Positions 46,606-55,740 of a stretch of DNA of 64,000 nt are shown here, piece after piece. Source of the stretch: Sneathiella aquimaris (GTDB taxonomy: Bacteria; Pseudomonadota; Alphaproteobacteria; Sneathiellales; Sneathiellaceae). Numbering within the stretch: the stretch's first letter is position 1; each line of letters starts with the position of its first letter. The stretch covers positions 977,501 through 1,041,500 of the forward strand of contig NZ_CP112881.1 of assembly GCF_026409565.1 (NCBI RefSeq). Direction: 5' to 3'. Both the position numbers and the translations under genes were made by a program. Under the pieces are notes generated by a model. It had not been told where the DNA came from and made no database searches. It saw only the letters and a list, made by a program, of their open reading frames with translations.

Positions 46606-47399
46606 TGCGTCTTGCGGTTTATCAAATGCAGGCGGGCCTTGCGAATATTGACAGAAACCTTGAAAAAATTGAGGACGCGGCACGGACTGCGGCCGGGAAC
46701 AACGCAGATCTGTTGGTAACACCGGAATTGTCGTTGTCTGGATATGGCGCCGGCGATCAGATGAAGTCTTTGGCCATGAACGCCAGCGGGGCCCCTTTAA
46801 AGGCGTTACAAAGAATTTCATCCGCGCATGACATTGCGCTGATTGCCGGTTTTCCAGAATTGTCAGGCAATAACGTTTATAACAGTACCGCATTCGTTGA
46901 TGGTCAAAAAGAACCTATCATATACCGTAAATCCCACTTGTACGGTGACTATGAAAAATCTTTGTTTACGGCAGAGGAGCCAAAAACTGTCAAAGCCGTT
47001 TTGAACGGGATCGTGATCGGAATGCTGATCTGTTACGATGTCGAGTTTCCTGAAAATGTTCGCCGATTGGCGTTGGCTGGTGTGGAACTGGTTCTTGTAC
47101 CAACGGCACTGCCTGCCGGAGACTATAGTTCCTTCATAGCGCGAAAACTTGTCCCGACACGTGCGTTTGAAAATCAGGTGACGCTGGCCTATGCCAATCA
47201 TTCCGGTAATGATGGCGCATTTGAGTATCAAGGGCAGTCGGTTATTGTTGGCGCGGATGGCACCCTGCTGGCCGAGGGGGTGCAACATGACGAAGCCCTT
47301 TTATATGCAGAGGTAGATCCTGCACAATATGAAAGCTCGAAACAACAGAACAGCTATCTGGCGGACTTGGAAATCGTTAGTTCGAAACGGCACTCTTAA
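46605..47399 (+). CDS. Nitrilase-superfamily amidase
   Basis: 264 residues. The catalytic triad Glu41 (TPELSLSGYG), Lys109 (YRKSHLYG) and Cys143 (LICYDVEFPE) is complete. Such enzymes hydrolyse amides or carbamoyl groups. Known relatives act on N-carbamoylputrescine and 4-guanidinobutyramide; with a ureohydrolase and cation transporter in the same operon, the latter or omega-amidase activity is a reasonable guess. The ATG at 46605 overlaps the upstream TGA; GGGGAGG lies upstream. It overlaps the end of the convergent acyl-CoA synthetase by 23 bases. Confidence 0.88.
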   Translation: MRLAVYQMQAGLANIDRNLEKIEDAARTAAGNNADLLVTPELSLSGYGAGDQMKSLAMNASGAPLKALQRISSAHDIALIAGFPELSGNNVYNSTAFVDGQKEPIIYRKSHLYGDYEKSLFTAEEPKTVKAVLNGIVIGMLICYDVEFPENVRRLALAGVELVLVPTALPAGDYSSFIARKLVPTRAFENQVTLAYANHSGNDGAFEYQGQSVIVGADGTLLAEGVQHDEALLYAEVDPAQYESSKQQNSYLADLEIVSSKRHS

Positions 47400-49323
47400 T
47401 AAAATCCGTGGCCTCCGGGTTGGCAAGGGAAGATAAATCTCCAGGATCTTCCTCGAGGTAGATTGATCGAATAACCCGCCTCATTGTTTTCATGCTTCGT
47501 GTTTTTGGAAGCGCTTTTGAAAAATGAATTTCCCGCGGGGAAAAGGGTTTTCCCACACGTTCTGCAACAATCGCGCTGAGGCTCTTTTTCAAGGTATCGC
47601 TCGGTTCAACTGTGGGCTTAAGAACGCAAAAACAGACGACGGCGACCCCTTTGATATCGTCGGGGACTGCAATTGCAGCCGCGTCAGACAGGTTGGTATT
47701 TTCCATCAGCGCGCCTTCAATTTCTGGCGGCCCAACCCGCTTACCCGCTACATTGATGGTATCATCAGAGCGCCCATGAATATGCCAGGTCCCATCTTCA
47801 TTCTGATGGGCCCAGTCTCCATGATGCCAAATATCGTCAAACGTCGACCAGTAAGTTTTCAGATAACGATCATTGTCTTTCCATAACCCCATAGTGAGGC
47901 CCATCGGCGGATTAGTCACAACCAACTCGCCGACCTCGCCTTTTTCTGCTTCACTCCCATCGGCTCTTAGAACCTTAGCGCCAACCCCCAGATTTTGGGT
48001 CGAGAATCCGCAAGGTGGGATCGCATGTAAAACGGTGGAGGTTAAAATAGCACCGACTAATTCCGTTCCGCCCGACATATTCAGGGGGACCGCTCTATTC
48101 TTACAGATTTTATCCTTCATCCAATGCCAGTCCTCGGGCGTCCAAGCTTCTCCGGTTGAGGGGACAATTCTTAGAGACGATAAATCAAGTGTTTCGAGAG
48201 GGGTCGGGTCGAGTGTCATTAACTGCCGAACAACGGTAGGGGCAATCCCCATATGGGTAATCTTTAACGCCTCGACCAACCTGAGTATTCTAAAGGGGTC
48301 TTCTGCATAGGTAGGCGCCCCTTCCGCCAGAATAACAGTGGCACCAACCAAAGAAGAACAGATCAGCGTTAATGGCCCCATGACCCATCCCATATCAGTC
48401 ATCCAGATATGGCGGTCGTCTTTCTTTATGTCCAGACACAAGGTGAAATCTGCTGCTGTTTTTGCGAGAATACCCAGATGATTTTGCACGACGCCTTTAG
48501 GCTTGCCTGTGGTCCCGGAAGTATAGGCAACAAATAAGGGGTCTTTGGATGTCATGGAAACGGGCGGGAACGTGGCCGGCTGGTTTTCAAGGCTTTCCTG
48601 CCAGTCGATGAATTTTGAATGGGATGGCAGCGCGTCGCCTGTTCTTGTAAGGCACATCACCGTATGCACAGTGTCAGATTGGTCAATGGCGGCCTTGATA
48701 TTCTCGGCCATGTGGACTTTACGCCCCCCTCGAATTGTAGAGGTGGCCGTAACCACAGCCTTCACAGAAGCATCCTGAAGGCGAAGTGCAATAGCAGGGG
48801 CCGCGAAACCTGAAAATAAGGGAATTGCAATCGCACCCATGCGGGCAATGGCCATGAAAGACGCCGCCATTTCCGGTATCATCGGCATATAGATGGCAAC
48901 CGTATCCCCCTTTTTTATGCCTCGTTTTTTTAGTGCGTTTGAAATTCTGCAGCATTCTTCAGAATATTCTTCGTAACTCCAGACACGTCTGTTGCCAGCT
49001 TCATCAACGGCTTCAATCGCCGGTTTTTTCCAAACCTCTAAATGCTGATGTCGGTCAAGACAGGTTTTTGTAAGGTTAAGCGTTCCGCCAACGCACCAAT
49101 CGACAAACTGAGGTCCGTTTGTTGCGTCGCGTATAACAGAATATGGCGTGTCAAATTCGATACCTTGCCATTTTATGAGGGTATTCCAAAACCAATCCGG
49201 ATCAGAGTTGGATTTTTCGAGTAGCTCTTCATAGGTGTTGATGTCATGCTCGTCCAAGAAGCGTTTTAGATTACTACCGTCCTGAATGTGTTTCGGAGGC
49301 AAAAAATAGCTTTGTTCGTGCAT
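47377..49323 (-). CDS. Acyl-CoA synthetase, acetate/propionate-ligase type
   Basis: 648 residues, the length of Acs/PrpE/acetoacetyl-CoA synthetase enzymes. The ATP motif VAYTSGTTGKPKGVV (A3), MSGGTELVG, HGDWAHQNEDGTWHIHGRSDD (A8-like) and the C-terminal catalytic Lys in PKTRSMKTMRR (A10; normally TRSGK) are all visible. It activates a carboxylic acid with ATP and CoA; the acid is not certain. No clear operon. It ends convergently inside the amidase 3' end. Confidence 0.87.
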   Translation of the reverse strand: MHEQSYFLPPKHIQDGSNLKRFLDEHDINTYEELLEKSNSDPDWFWNTLIKWQGIEFDTPYSVIRDATNGPQFVDWCVGGTLNLTKTCLDRHQHLEVWKKPAIEAVDEAGNRRVWSYEEYSEECCRISNALKKRGIKKGDTVAIYMPMIPEMAASFMAIARMGAIAIPLFSGFAAPAIALRLQDASVKAVVTATSTIRGGRKVHMAENIKAAIDQSDTVHTVMCLTRTGDALPSHSKFIDWQESLENQPATFPPVSMTSKDPLFVAYTSGTTGKPKGVVQNHLGILAKTAADFTLCLDIKKDDRHIWMTDMGWVMGPLTLICSSLVGATVILAEGAPTYAEDPFRILRLVEALKITHMGIAPTVVRQLMTLDPTPLETLDLSSLRIVPSTGEAWTPEDWHWMKDKICKNRAVPLNMSGGTELVGAILTSTVLHAIPPCGFSTQNLGVGAKVLRADGSEAEKGEVGELVVTNPPMGLTMGLWKDNDRYLKTYWSTFDDIWHHGDWAHQNEDGTWHIHGRSDDTINVAGKRVGPPEIEGALMENTNLSDAAAIAVPDDIKGVAVVCFCVLKPTVEPSDTLKKSLSAIVAERVGKPFSPREIHFSKALPKTRSMKTMRRVIRSIYLEEDPGDLSSLANPEATDFIKSAVSN

Positions 49324-49497
49324 CGGCGGGTCCTAGGATTAGTTTCTTATGTTATATTTTGTCCTTGAATAGAAATGATAGAATATCGGAGCGGTGGCAA
49401 AAAGAAAAAAATGGGTCGATTTTTAGAAGACTGTTAATGTTTTAGTTTAGTTATATGACTATGTAAAAATGATACCCAGTGTTTAGGCGTGGTATAG

Positions 49498-51780
49498 ATG
49501 CAAACTTTGTCAGATATTGAAATAGCCTTGATCGATGCTTTAGAGCATGCATCCGAAGCATTCGTTATTTTCGACAAAGACGGACGATTGGTTCTTTGTA
49601 ACGGGAGCTACAGAGAGCTGTATGGCTATACGGAGGAGCAGACCAAGCCCGGAACCCATGTCAGATCTTTGTTTCAGCTGGATTTGAAAAACGGAAATGT
49701 TTTGGAAGAACTGAAAGAAGTTTCTCCAGAAGATTATATCTCTCTCAGAACAAAATACAGCGCTCGTCATAATTGGGTGTTTGAATATCCATTGGCGAAT
49801 GGCAGGTGGATTTCCATTAGTGAGCGCTATACTTCTTCTGGCGGTATTGTCAGTATTCAACGAGATGTCACCAAACAAAAAGATATCGAAAATAAGCTGC
49901 AACGTGGAAACGCTATTTTCGGTGCAGCGTTTGATGCGGATAATAACGCCAGATCCATCACCGTTCTGGCTACGGGGGCATTCCTGGACGTCAATAAAGC
50001 CTGGTGTGAGCAAAATAGACTGAAGCGGGAAGATGTTATTGGACGAACCGCGATAGAGCTTAAAATCTGGGGTGAGAATGGGAAGCGAGATGAAGTCATC
50101 CAGCAGGTATTGGCCAAAAAATCCGGAGGCTCGTATTCAACAACGATTGACCACAAAGAGCACGGATTACGGTATTACGACCTGAATTGGAAGGTGATCG
50201 TTGTTGATGGTGAAGAGTGCCTGTTTCTGGCGGCCAATGACGTTACTGAAGTCAAGCTTGCTGAATTCGCCAAACAGGAGAGCGAGCAGCTGTTTCGTTT
50301 GGTCTTTGAAAATGCGCCAGTGGGGTTGGCTCTTTATGAGAAAAGAACTCATATCCTCAGCCTTGCAAATCAGCGTTATAAAGATATATCGGGCTTGGAT
50401 GTGAAGCCAGGGGAGGACGTCGACTGGGAGTCAGTGACCCACCCTGACGACATAGCAAAAGATCGTCATTTATATGAAAACTTCATCAAAGGGAAAATTG
50501 ACAGTTATCGCACGGAAAAACGAATTATTCATCCTGATGGATCCATTCGCAGGGTGCGGATTGATATTGTTGCGGCCAAAAAAGGTGGGGGGAGTAAGGC
50601 AGATCAGCATCTGGCGATGCTGACTGACGTTACAGAACAAAAAGATGCGGAGCTGGCATTGGCCGTTAGTCGGGATAGGTTTTCGGACTTCAATAAATCC
50701 GGCAGCGACTGGTACTGGGAAATGGATAGGGATATGCGATACACCTATATGTCTCCCGTCGTTTTCAAAAGTACAGGCCGTCATGATTATGAGTATGTTG
50801 GCAGCGGATATTTGGATTTCAGGATTGAAGACGAAAACTTGCAACAGGGCGATGAGTTATTACTGAAGAGTTTTGAGAGCCTGAAAAGTTTTCGGGATAT
50901 CGTTGTCTATCGGCGGAACAAACTCACTAAGAAAAAGATCTGGTTGAAAGTTAGTGGAACGCCGTTCTTTGGTGAAAACGGCGAACTTATGGGATTTCGC
51001 GGATTATCTGAAAATATAACTGAAGAAGTTGAGTTAGAGGAAAAATTGCAGCAATCCCAAAAGATGGAGGCCGTAGGGCAACTGACGGGTGGGATTGCGC
51101 ATGACTTCAATAATCTGCTCGCCGTGATTCAAGGCAATGCGGAGCTTGCCCGTGAAATGCTGGAGGAAAACGAGCCCGTCGATGTTGAAAAAATGAACGC
51201 CATCCTGCGGGCTGCGCAACGAGGAGCCGAACTGACTCAAAGCATGCTTGCCTTCTCTAGAAAACAGTCTTTGTCACCGATTGTGCTGCATCTGGATCGT
51301 CAGGTTTCCAGTCTTATTGAAATGATAAATCGGACGCTTGGTGAAACCATCCATATTGAAACAATATTCGAACAGGATTTGTGGCCCTGCTTGGCAGACA
51401 GCGGGAAGGTAGAGAATGCACTGTTGAATCTTTGTATCAATGCTCGGGATGCTATGCCGCAAGGCGGTATCATTACGATCAAACTTTGCAATGAAACCAT
51501 CGGTGACGAGGATCTTGCAGAAATCGGCATCGCAACGCCGGGCAAATATGTGTCCCTGGCTGTATGTGATACGGGAAGTGGTATTGCCCCTGAAGAAATC
51601 AGTCGTGTTTTCGAGCCCTTTTATACAACGAAAGAAATTGGCCAGGGAACGGGGTTGGGCCTTAGTATGGTTTACGGGTTTGCTCAACAATCTGGAGGGC
51701 ATGTCACGGTCGATTCCAAACTGGGTGAAGGGACAATTGTCACCCTGTATCTGCCCTGCAAGGAAGACACTGTCCTTTAA
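49498..51780 (+). CDS. Multi-PAS sensor histidine kinase
   Basis: 760 residues without signal peptide or membrane helix, so cytosolic. Four PAS-like domains, about 15-130 (FVIFDKDGRLVLCNGSYREL), 140-255, 265-385 (LFRLVFENAPVGLALYEKRT) and 395-510, precede a HisKA domain with His535 in GGIAHDFNNLL and an HATPase domain (CINARDAMP, CDTGSGI, GTGLGLSMVYG). The kinase core is of the CckA-like type, but there is no receiver domain and no response regulator gene nearby; the partner must lie elsewhere. The start ATG follows a weak ribosome site (GGCGTGG). Confidence 0.9.
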   Translation: MQTLSDIEIALIDALEHASEAFVIFDKDGRLVLCNGSYRELYGYTEEQTKPGTHVRSLFQLDLKNGNVLEELKEVSPEDYISLRTKYSARHNWVFEYPLANGRWISISERYTSSGGIVSIQRDVTKQKDIENKLQRGNAIFGAAFDADNNARSITVLATGAFLDVNKAWCEQNRLKREDVIGRTAIELKIWGENGKRDEVIQQVLAKKSGGSYSTTIDHKEHGLRYYDLNWKVIVVDGEECLFLAANDVTEVKLAEFAKQESEQLFRLVFENAPVGLALYEKRTHILSLANQRYKDISGLDVKPGEDVDWESVTHPDDIAKDRHLYENFIKGKIDSYRTEKRIIHPDGSIRRVRIDIVAAKKGGGSKADQHLAMLTDVTEQKDAELALAVSRDRFSDFNKSGSDWYWEMDRDMRYTYMSPVVFKSTGRHDYEYVGSGYLDFRIEDENLQQGDELLLKSFESLKSFRDIVVYRRNKLTKKKIWLKVSGTPFFGENGELMGFRGLSENITEEVELEEKLQQSQKMEAVGQLTGGIAHDFNNLLAVIQGNAELAREMLEENEPVDVEKMNAILRAAQRGAELTQSMLAFSRKQSLSPIVLHLDRQVSSLIEMINRTLGETIHIETIFEQDLWPCLADSGKVENALLNLCINARDAMPQGGIITIKLCNETIGDEDLAEIGIATPGKYVSLAVCDTGSGIAPEEISRVFEPFYTTKEIGQGTGLGLSMVYGFAQQSGGHVTVDSKLGEGTIVTLYLPCKEDTVL

Positions 51781-51931
51781 GTTGGTTTCGTTTTCTCCGA
51801 ATATGAAGGGCAACATGAACCTTATTAACGCAAATTGTTGATTCTTTTAAGCGCATAGGTGTTTGTGAAGCGCCCTTGCTTATTTTTGCCATCCCCCAAA
51901 ATTTATGAACAAAATCAGTGGGTCTTTTTGA

Positions 51932-52001
51932 TTTCACTTTATGCCGTCTCAATTTCATTTGACATTCATAGTTATTTCATATTTTCTTCACTTTCTTTCG
52001 T
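51932..52001. promoter_or_regulatory. Phased TTTCA repeats upstream of glpD
   Basis: TTTCAC at 51932, TTTCAT at 51953, TTTCAT at 51975 and TTTCGT at 51996, spaced 21, 22 and 21 bases (two helix turns), ending 45 bases before the glpD start. DeoR-type GlpR regulators bind such TTTCG-like direct repeats in other bacteria. The region is T-rich, so chance repeats are possible. No glpR gene is in the window. Confidence 0.45.
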
Positions 52002-52045
52002 GGTGAAAATAACATCACAGGGTGTTAAACGGGACGGGACGGTTC

Positions 52046-53542
52046 ATGTCGACAGACTTTGATATCTTCATTATTGGTGGCGGGATAAATGGGTGCGGGA
52101 TTGCACGCGATGCTGTTGGTAGAGGATATTCTGTCGCATTATGCGAAATGAACGATCTTGCGAGTGGGACCTCTTCTGGGTCGACGAAGCTTATTCATGG
52201 TGGCCTGCGGTATCTGGAGCATTACGAATTTCGACTTGTCCGTGAAGCATTGAGCGAGCGAGAAATCCTCTGGAAAATGGCGCCCCATATCATCTGGCCT
52301 CTCAGGTTTGTTTTGCCTCACCATTCTGGATTGCGGCCAGCCTGGCTGCTTCGTCTGGGCTTGTTCCTGTATGATCATATTGGCGGCCGAAAAAAATTGC
52401 CGGCAACCCAAACGCTTGATTTGCAAAAGACCAGTGTTGGCGAGCCGTTAAAATCTCAATTTGTCAAAGGTTTCGAATATTCGGATTGCTGGGTAAACGA
52501 CGCTCGACTTGTGGTGTTAAACGCGCAGGATGCGTCGGCGCGCGGGGCTCGATTGGAAACGCGGACAAAATGTATTGAAGCCCGCAGAGAAGATGGTATC
52601 TGGCACATTAAAACACTGAATCTGAAAACGCAGGAAGTGACGTCGACGACTGCAAAACTGTTGATCAATGCTTCTGGTCCGTGGGTGGATGACGTCCTTG
52701 GTACGTCTGTTGGGGACAATGACGCGAAAAATGTTCGGCTGGTTCAGGGAAGTCATGTGGTTGTCCCAAGAATGTTCGAACATGACCGCTGCTACATCTT
52801 CCAGAACGAAGACAATCGCATCATTTTCGCTATACCATATGAGCAGAATTACACACTGATCGGCACAACGGATCAGGACTTTAAAGGCGATATCAACGAC
52901 ATTAAGATTTCTGAGGAAGAAACGGTTTACCTGTGCGACGCAGCTAGCGAGTATTTCAAAAAGCCGGTCAAAGTCGAAGATGTTGTCTGGACCTATTCAG
53001 GGGTTCGGCCCCTATATGACGATGGCGCCTCAAAGGCTCAGGAGGCGACGCGTGACTATGTGTTGCGGCAAGATGGTTCATCCGGGGATGCCCCTCTTTT
53101 AAATGTATTCGGCGGTAAGATCACAACCTATCGCCGTTTAGCGGAATCCATGTTGGACAAAATCGAAGCCTGTCTTGGAAAAAAGGGAAAAGCCTGGACC
53201 GAACATTCAACGCTTCCGGGCGGAGAGTTCGCGGCAGAGCAGTTTGACCAAATGGTAAATAATGTTACGCTAAAGCACGCCTTTATTTCAGAAGATTTGG
53301 CCTGGCGCTATGTGCGTTCTTACGGGACCAAAGTTGACACGCTTTTAGACGGTGTCACCTCTCAGGAAATGATGGGCCGGGATTTTGGTGCCGGTTTGTA
53401 TGAGTGTGAAGTGCGTTACTTGATTAAAAATGAGTGGGCGATGACGGCAGACGATATCGTTTGGCGGCGAAGCAAGCTTGGTATCAGGATGAGCAAAGAG
53501 CAAATCGCTGGCTTGGATCAGTGGATCGCAGAAAATACGTAA
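52046..53542 (+). CDS. glpD: Glycerol-3-phosphate dehydrogenase
   Basis: 498 residues from the ATG at 52046 (GGGACGGG upstream). FAD-binding DIFIIGGGINGCGIARDAVG lies at the N-terminus, with the family pattern SGTSSGSTKLIHGGLRYLEH, then LIGTTDQDF and the C-terminal glpD extension. It oxidises sn-glycerol 3-phosphate to dihydroxyacetone phosphate, feeding electrons to quinone at the inner membrane. It is first in the operon with the glycerol ABC transporter, the order known as glpDSTPQUV from Rhizobium leguminosarum. A 6-bp stem-loop (53545-53561) separates it from glpS. Confidence 0.95.
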   Translation: MSTDFDIFIIGGGINGCGIARDAVGRGYSVALCEMNDLASGTSSGSTKLIHGGLRYLEHYEFRLVREALSEREILWKMAPHIIWPLRFVLPHHSGLRPAWLLRLGLFLYDHIGGRKKLPATQTLDLQKTSVGEPLKSQFVKGFEYSDCWVNDARLVVLNAQDASARGARLETRTKCIEARREDGIWHIKTLNLKTQEVTSTTAKLLINASGPWVDDVLGTSVGDNDAKNVRLVQGSHVVVPRMFEHDRCYIFQNEDNRIIFAIPYEQNYTLIGTTDQDFKGDINDIKISEEETVYLCDAASEYFKKPVKVEDVVWTYSGVRPLYDDGASKAQEATRDYVLRQDGSSGDAPLLNVFGGKITTYRRLAESMLDKIEACLGKKGKAWTEHSTLPGGEFAAEQFDQMVNNVTLKHAFISEDLAWRYVRSYGTKVDTLLDGVTSQEMMGRDFGAGLYECEVRYLIKNEWAMTADDIVWRRSKLGIRMSKEQIAGLDQWIAENT

Positions 53543-53544
53543 TA

Positions 53545-53561
53545 AGCCCTAATGCAGGGCT
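53545..53561 (+). promoter_or_regulatory. Small stem-loop between glpD and glpS
   Basis: AGCCCT, five-base loop, AGGGCT right after the glpD stop. Probably an mRNA processing or stability element within the operon; no T tract. Confidence 0.4.
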
Positions 53562-53576
53562 CACGTCGGGTGTGAA

Positions 53577-54659
53577 ATGTTAGAATTGAAGAATGTCAGC
53601 AAGAAAGTGGGGACGGACTATCACATTCGTGATGTGTCCATGACACTTGAGAAGGGATCACTAAACGTTCTTCTCGGCCCCACTCTTTCGGGCAAAACGA
53701 CCCTAATGCGATTGATGGCGGGACTGGACAAACCAACAGACGGTGACATCCGGGTTGCTGGAAAGTCCGTTGTCGGGGTTCCCGTGCAAAAACGCAATGT
53801 TGCGATGGTTTATCAGCAGTTTATCAATTATCCTGCGATGACTGTTTATGAGAATATCGCCTCTCCGATGCGTATCGCTGGTAAAGATGCGGCAGAAATT
53901 GATCGGCGGGTTCGTCATGCAGCAGATATGATGAAACTGGGCGACTATCTGGATAGAACCCCGCTTAATCTCTCGGGTGGGCAGCAACAGAGAACCGCAC
54001 TGGCGCGTGCGTTGGTCAAAGATGCTGAACTGGTTCTGCTGGATGAGCCGCTGGCAAATCTGGACTATAAGTTGCGGGAAGAACTGCGGATTGAATTGCC
54101 GCGCGTTTTTGCAGAAACGGGTGCGATTTTTGTCTATGCGACAACCGAGCCGCACGAAGCCCTGCTTTTGGGTGGAAGTACTGCAACATTGTCTGAGGGC
54201 CGTGTTACACAGTTTGGGCAGACAATTTCCGTTCATAATCGCCCGGTCGATTTAAAAACCGCGCAGACTTTTTCTGATCCTCCTCTCAATCTTTTGGAAA
54301 TGACCAAGACGGAAAAGGGCTTTTCCTTTGATGGACAAACCGTTGCTGTTGAAGGTGAATTGGCACAGTTGCCAGACGGTACCTTTATGGTCGGGGTCCG
54401 CCCTCACCATATGGCGCTGGCGCCAGAGGCTGACGGCTCCATGGTTGTTGATGCAACTGTTGCGACCTCGGAAATTACCGGATCCGAGAGTTTTATCCAT
54501 GCGGAGAAAAATGGAAGTCGTTGGGTGGCTTTGACCCACGGCGTACACCGCGTGAACACGGGGGACCCGATAAAACTTTTCCTCGACCCGCATTCCTTCT
54601 TTGTATTCGGCCACGACGGTAAACTTGTCGCGGCCCCTTCTGATCCTGAAGGAGCGTAA
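53577..54659 (+). CDS. glpS: Glycerol ABC transporter ATPase GlpS
   Basis: 360 residues. Walker A GPTLSGKTT, canonical signature LSGGQQQRTALARAL, Walker B LVLLDEPLANLD and a C-terminal regulatory domain of the sugar-importer kind. The H-loop His appears altered (YATTEPHEALLL has Thr-Glu where Thr-His-Asp is usual), while GlpT keeps its His. With the degenerate signature in GlpT this makes an asymmetric pair of ATPases. The order S-T-P-Q-U-V matches the rhizobial glycerol importer. Confidence 0.9.
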   Translation: MLELKNVSKKVGTDYHIRDVSMTLEKGSLNVLLGPTLSGKTTLMRLMAGLDKPTDGDIRVAGKSVVGVPVQKRNVAMVYQQFINYPAMTVYENIASPMRIAGKDAAEIDRRVRHAADMMKLGDYLDRTPLNLSGGQQQRTALARALVKDAELVLLDEPLANLDYKLREELRIELPRVFAETGAIFVYATTEPHEALLLGGSTATLSEGRVTQFGQTISVHNRPVDLKTAQTFSDPPLNLLEMTKTEKGFSFDGQTVAVEGELAQLPDGTFMVGVRPHHMALAPEADGSMVVDATVATSEITGSESFIHAEKNGSRWVALTHGVHRVNTGDPIKLFLDPHSFFVFGHDGKLVAAPSDPEGA

Positions 54660-54664
54660 CCGAT

Positions 54665-55738
54665 ATGGCGAGAATAACGCTTGATAAATTGGCTCATTCT
54701 TATTTGCCAAATCCAAAATCTGAAAATGATTTTGCGTTAAAAGAAATTGATCACGTCTGGGATGATGGTGGTGCCTATGCGTTGCTTGGCCCGTCTGGCT
54801 GCGGCAAGACGACTTTGCTAAATATCATTTCCGGTTTGTTAGTGCCATCAAAAGGCAACATTTTATTCGGTGATCAGAATGTAACGCGCTTGCAGCCGGA
54901 ACAGCGCAATATTGCGCAGGTTTTCCAGTTCCCTGTTGTTTACGATACGATGACGGTTGCTGAAAATCTGGCCTTTCCACTCCTGAACCGGAATGTGGCT
55001 AAAGACGAAGTTTCGCGGCGGGTTGCTGAAATGATTGAAATCCTCGATCTCGGGGATAAAGCCAACCGACGGGCTGAAGGATTAACTGCTGACGATAAAC
55101 AGAAAATCTCTTTGGGCCGGGGGCTGGTGCGCTATGACGTGAACGCAATCCTGTTCGACGAGCCTTTGACAGTTATCGATCCTCACATGAAGTGGCAGCT
55201 TCGAACAAAGCTGAAAGAGCTGCACCGTCAGTTTGAACATACGATGATCTATGTCACCCATGATCAGACTGAAGCGCTGACATTTGCTGACAAAGTTGTG
55301 GTTATGTATGACGGTGAAGTGGTTCAGATTGGTACCCCGGAAGAATTGTTCGATGAGCCAGCCCATACTTTCGTTGGTTATTTCATCGGCTCGCCAGGTA
55401 TGAATGTTCTTCCGGCTGAGATCAATGGACGCACCGCTCAAATTAAGGGGCATTCAATTCCACTGTCGAAAGGGTATTCGGATACCAGCGGTGTGATGGA
55501 GTTGGGTATTCGGCCAGAATTTGTTGCAATTTCTGCAGACACTGACGGGCTTCCTGTGCAAGTGGATGCGGTGGAAGATATCGGCCGATACAAAATTGTC
55601 CGGGGCAAGGTCGACGGACAGGCAATTGATGCGGTGCTGCCTGAGGGGGCAACGGTTCCGGCCCATCTAACGGTCAAATTTCAAACCGATAAGATAAATA
55701 TTTATAAAGATTCTCACCTTGTAAGAGGGGAGGTTTAA
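54665..55738 (+). CDS. glpT: Glycerol ABC transporter ATPase GlpT
   Basis: 357 residues. Walker A GPSGCGKTT, Walker B AILFDEPLTVIDP and H-loop YVTHDQTEAL are normal, but the ABC signature reads LTADDKQKISLGRGL instead of LSGGQ, a departure I recall from other alphaproteobacterial copies of this gene. It is the second, non-equivalent ATPase of the importer, five bases after glpS. The symbol follows the rhizobial operon and must not be confused with the E. coli glycerol-3-phosphate antiporter GlpT. Confidence 0.9.
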   Translation: MARITLDKLAHSYLPNPKSENDFALKEIDHVWDDGGAYALLGPSGCGKTTLLNIISGLLVPSKGNILFGDQNVTRLQPEQRNIAQVFQFPVVYDTMTVAENLAFPLLNRNVAKDEVSRRVAEMIEILDLGDKANRRAEGLTADDKQKISLGRGLVRYDVNAILFDEPLTVIDPHMKWQLRTKLKELHRQFEHTMIYVTHDQTEALTFADKVVVMYDGEVVQIGTPEELFDEPAHTFVGYFIGSPGMNVLPAEINGRTAQIKGHSIPLSKGYSDTSGVMELGIRPEFVAISADTDGLPVQVDAVEDIGRYKIVRGKVDGQAIDAVLPEGATVPAHLTVKFQTDKINIYKDSHLVRGEV

Positions 55739-55740
55739 TC

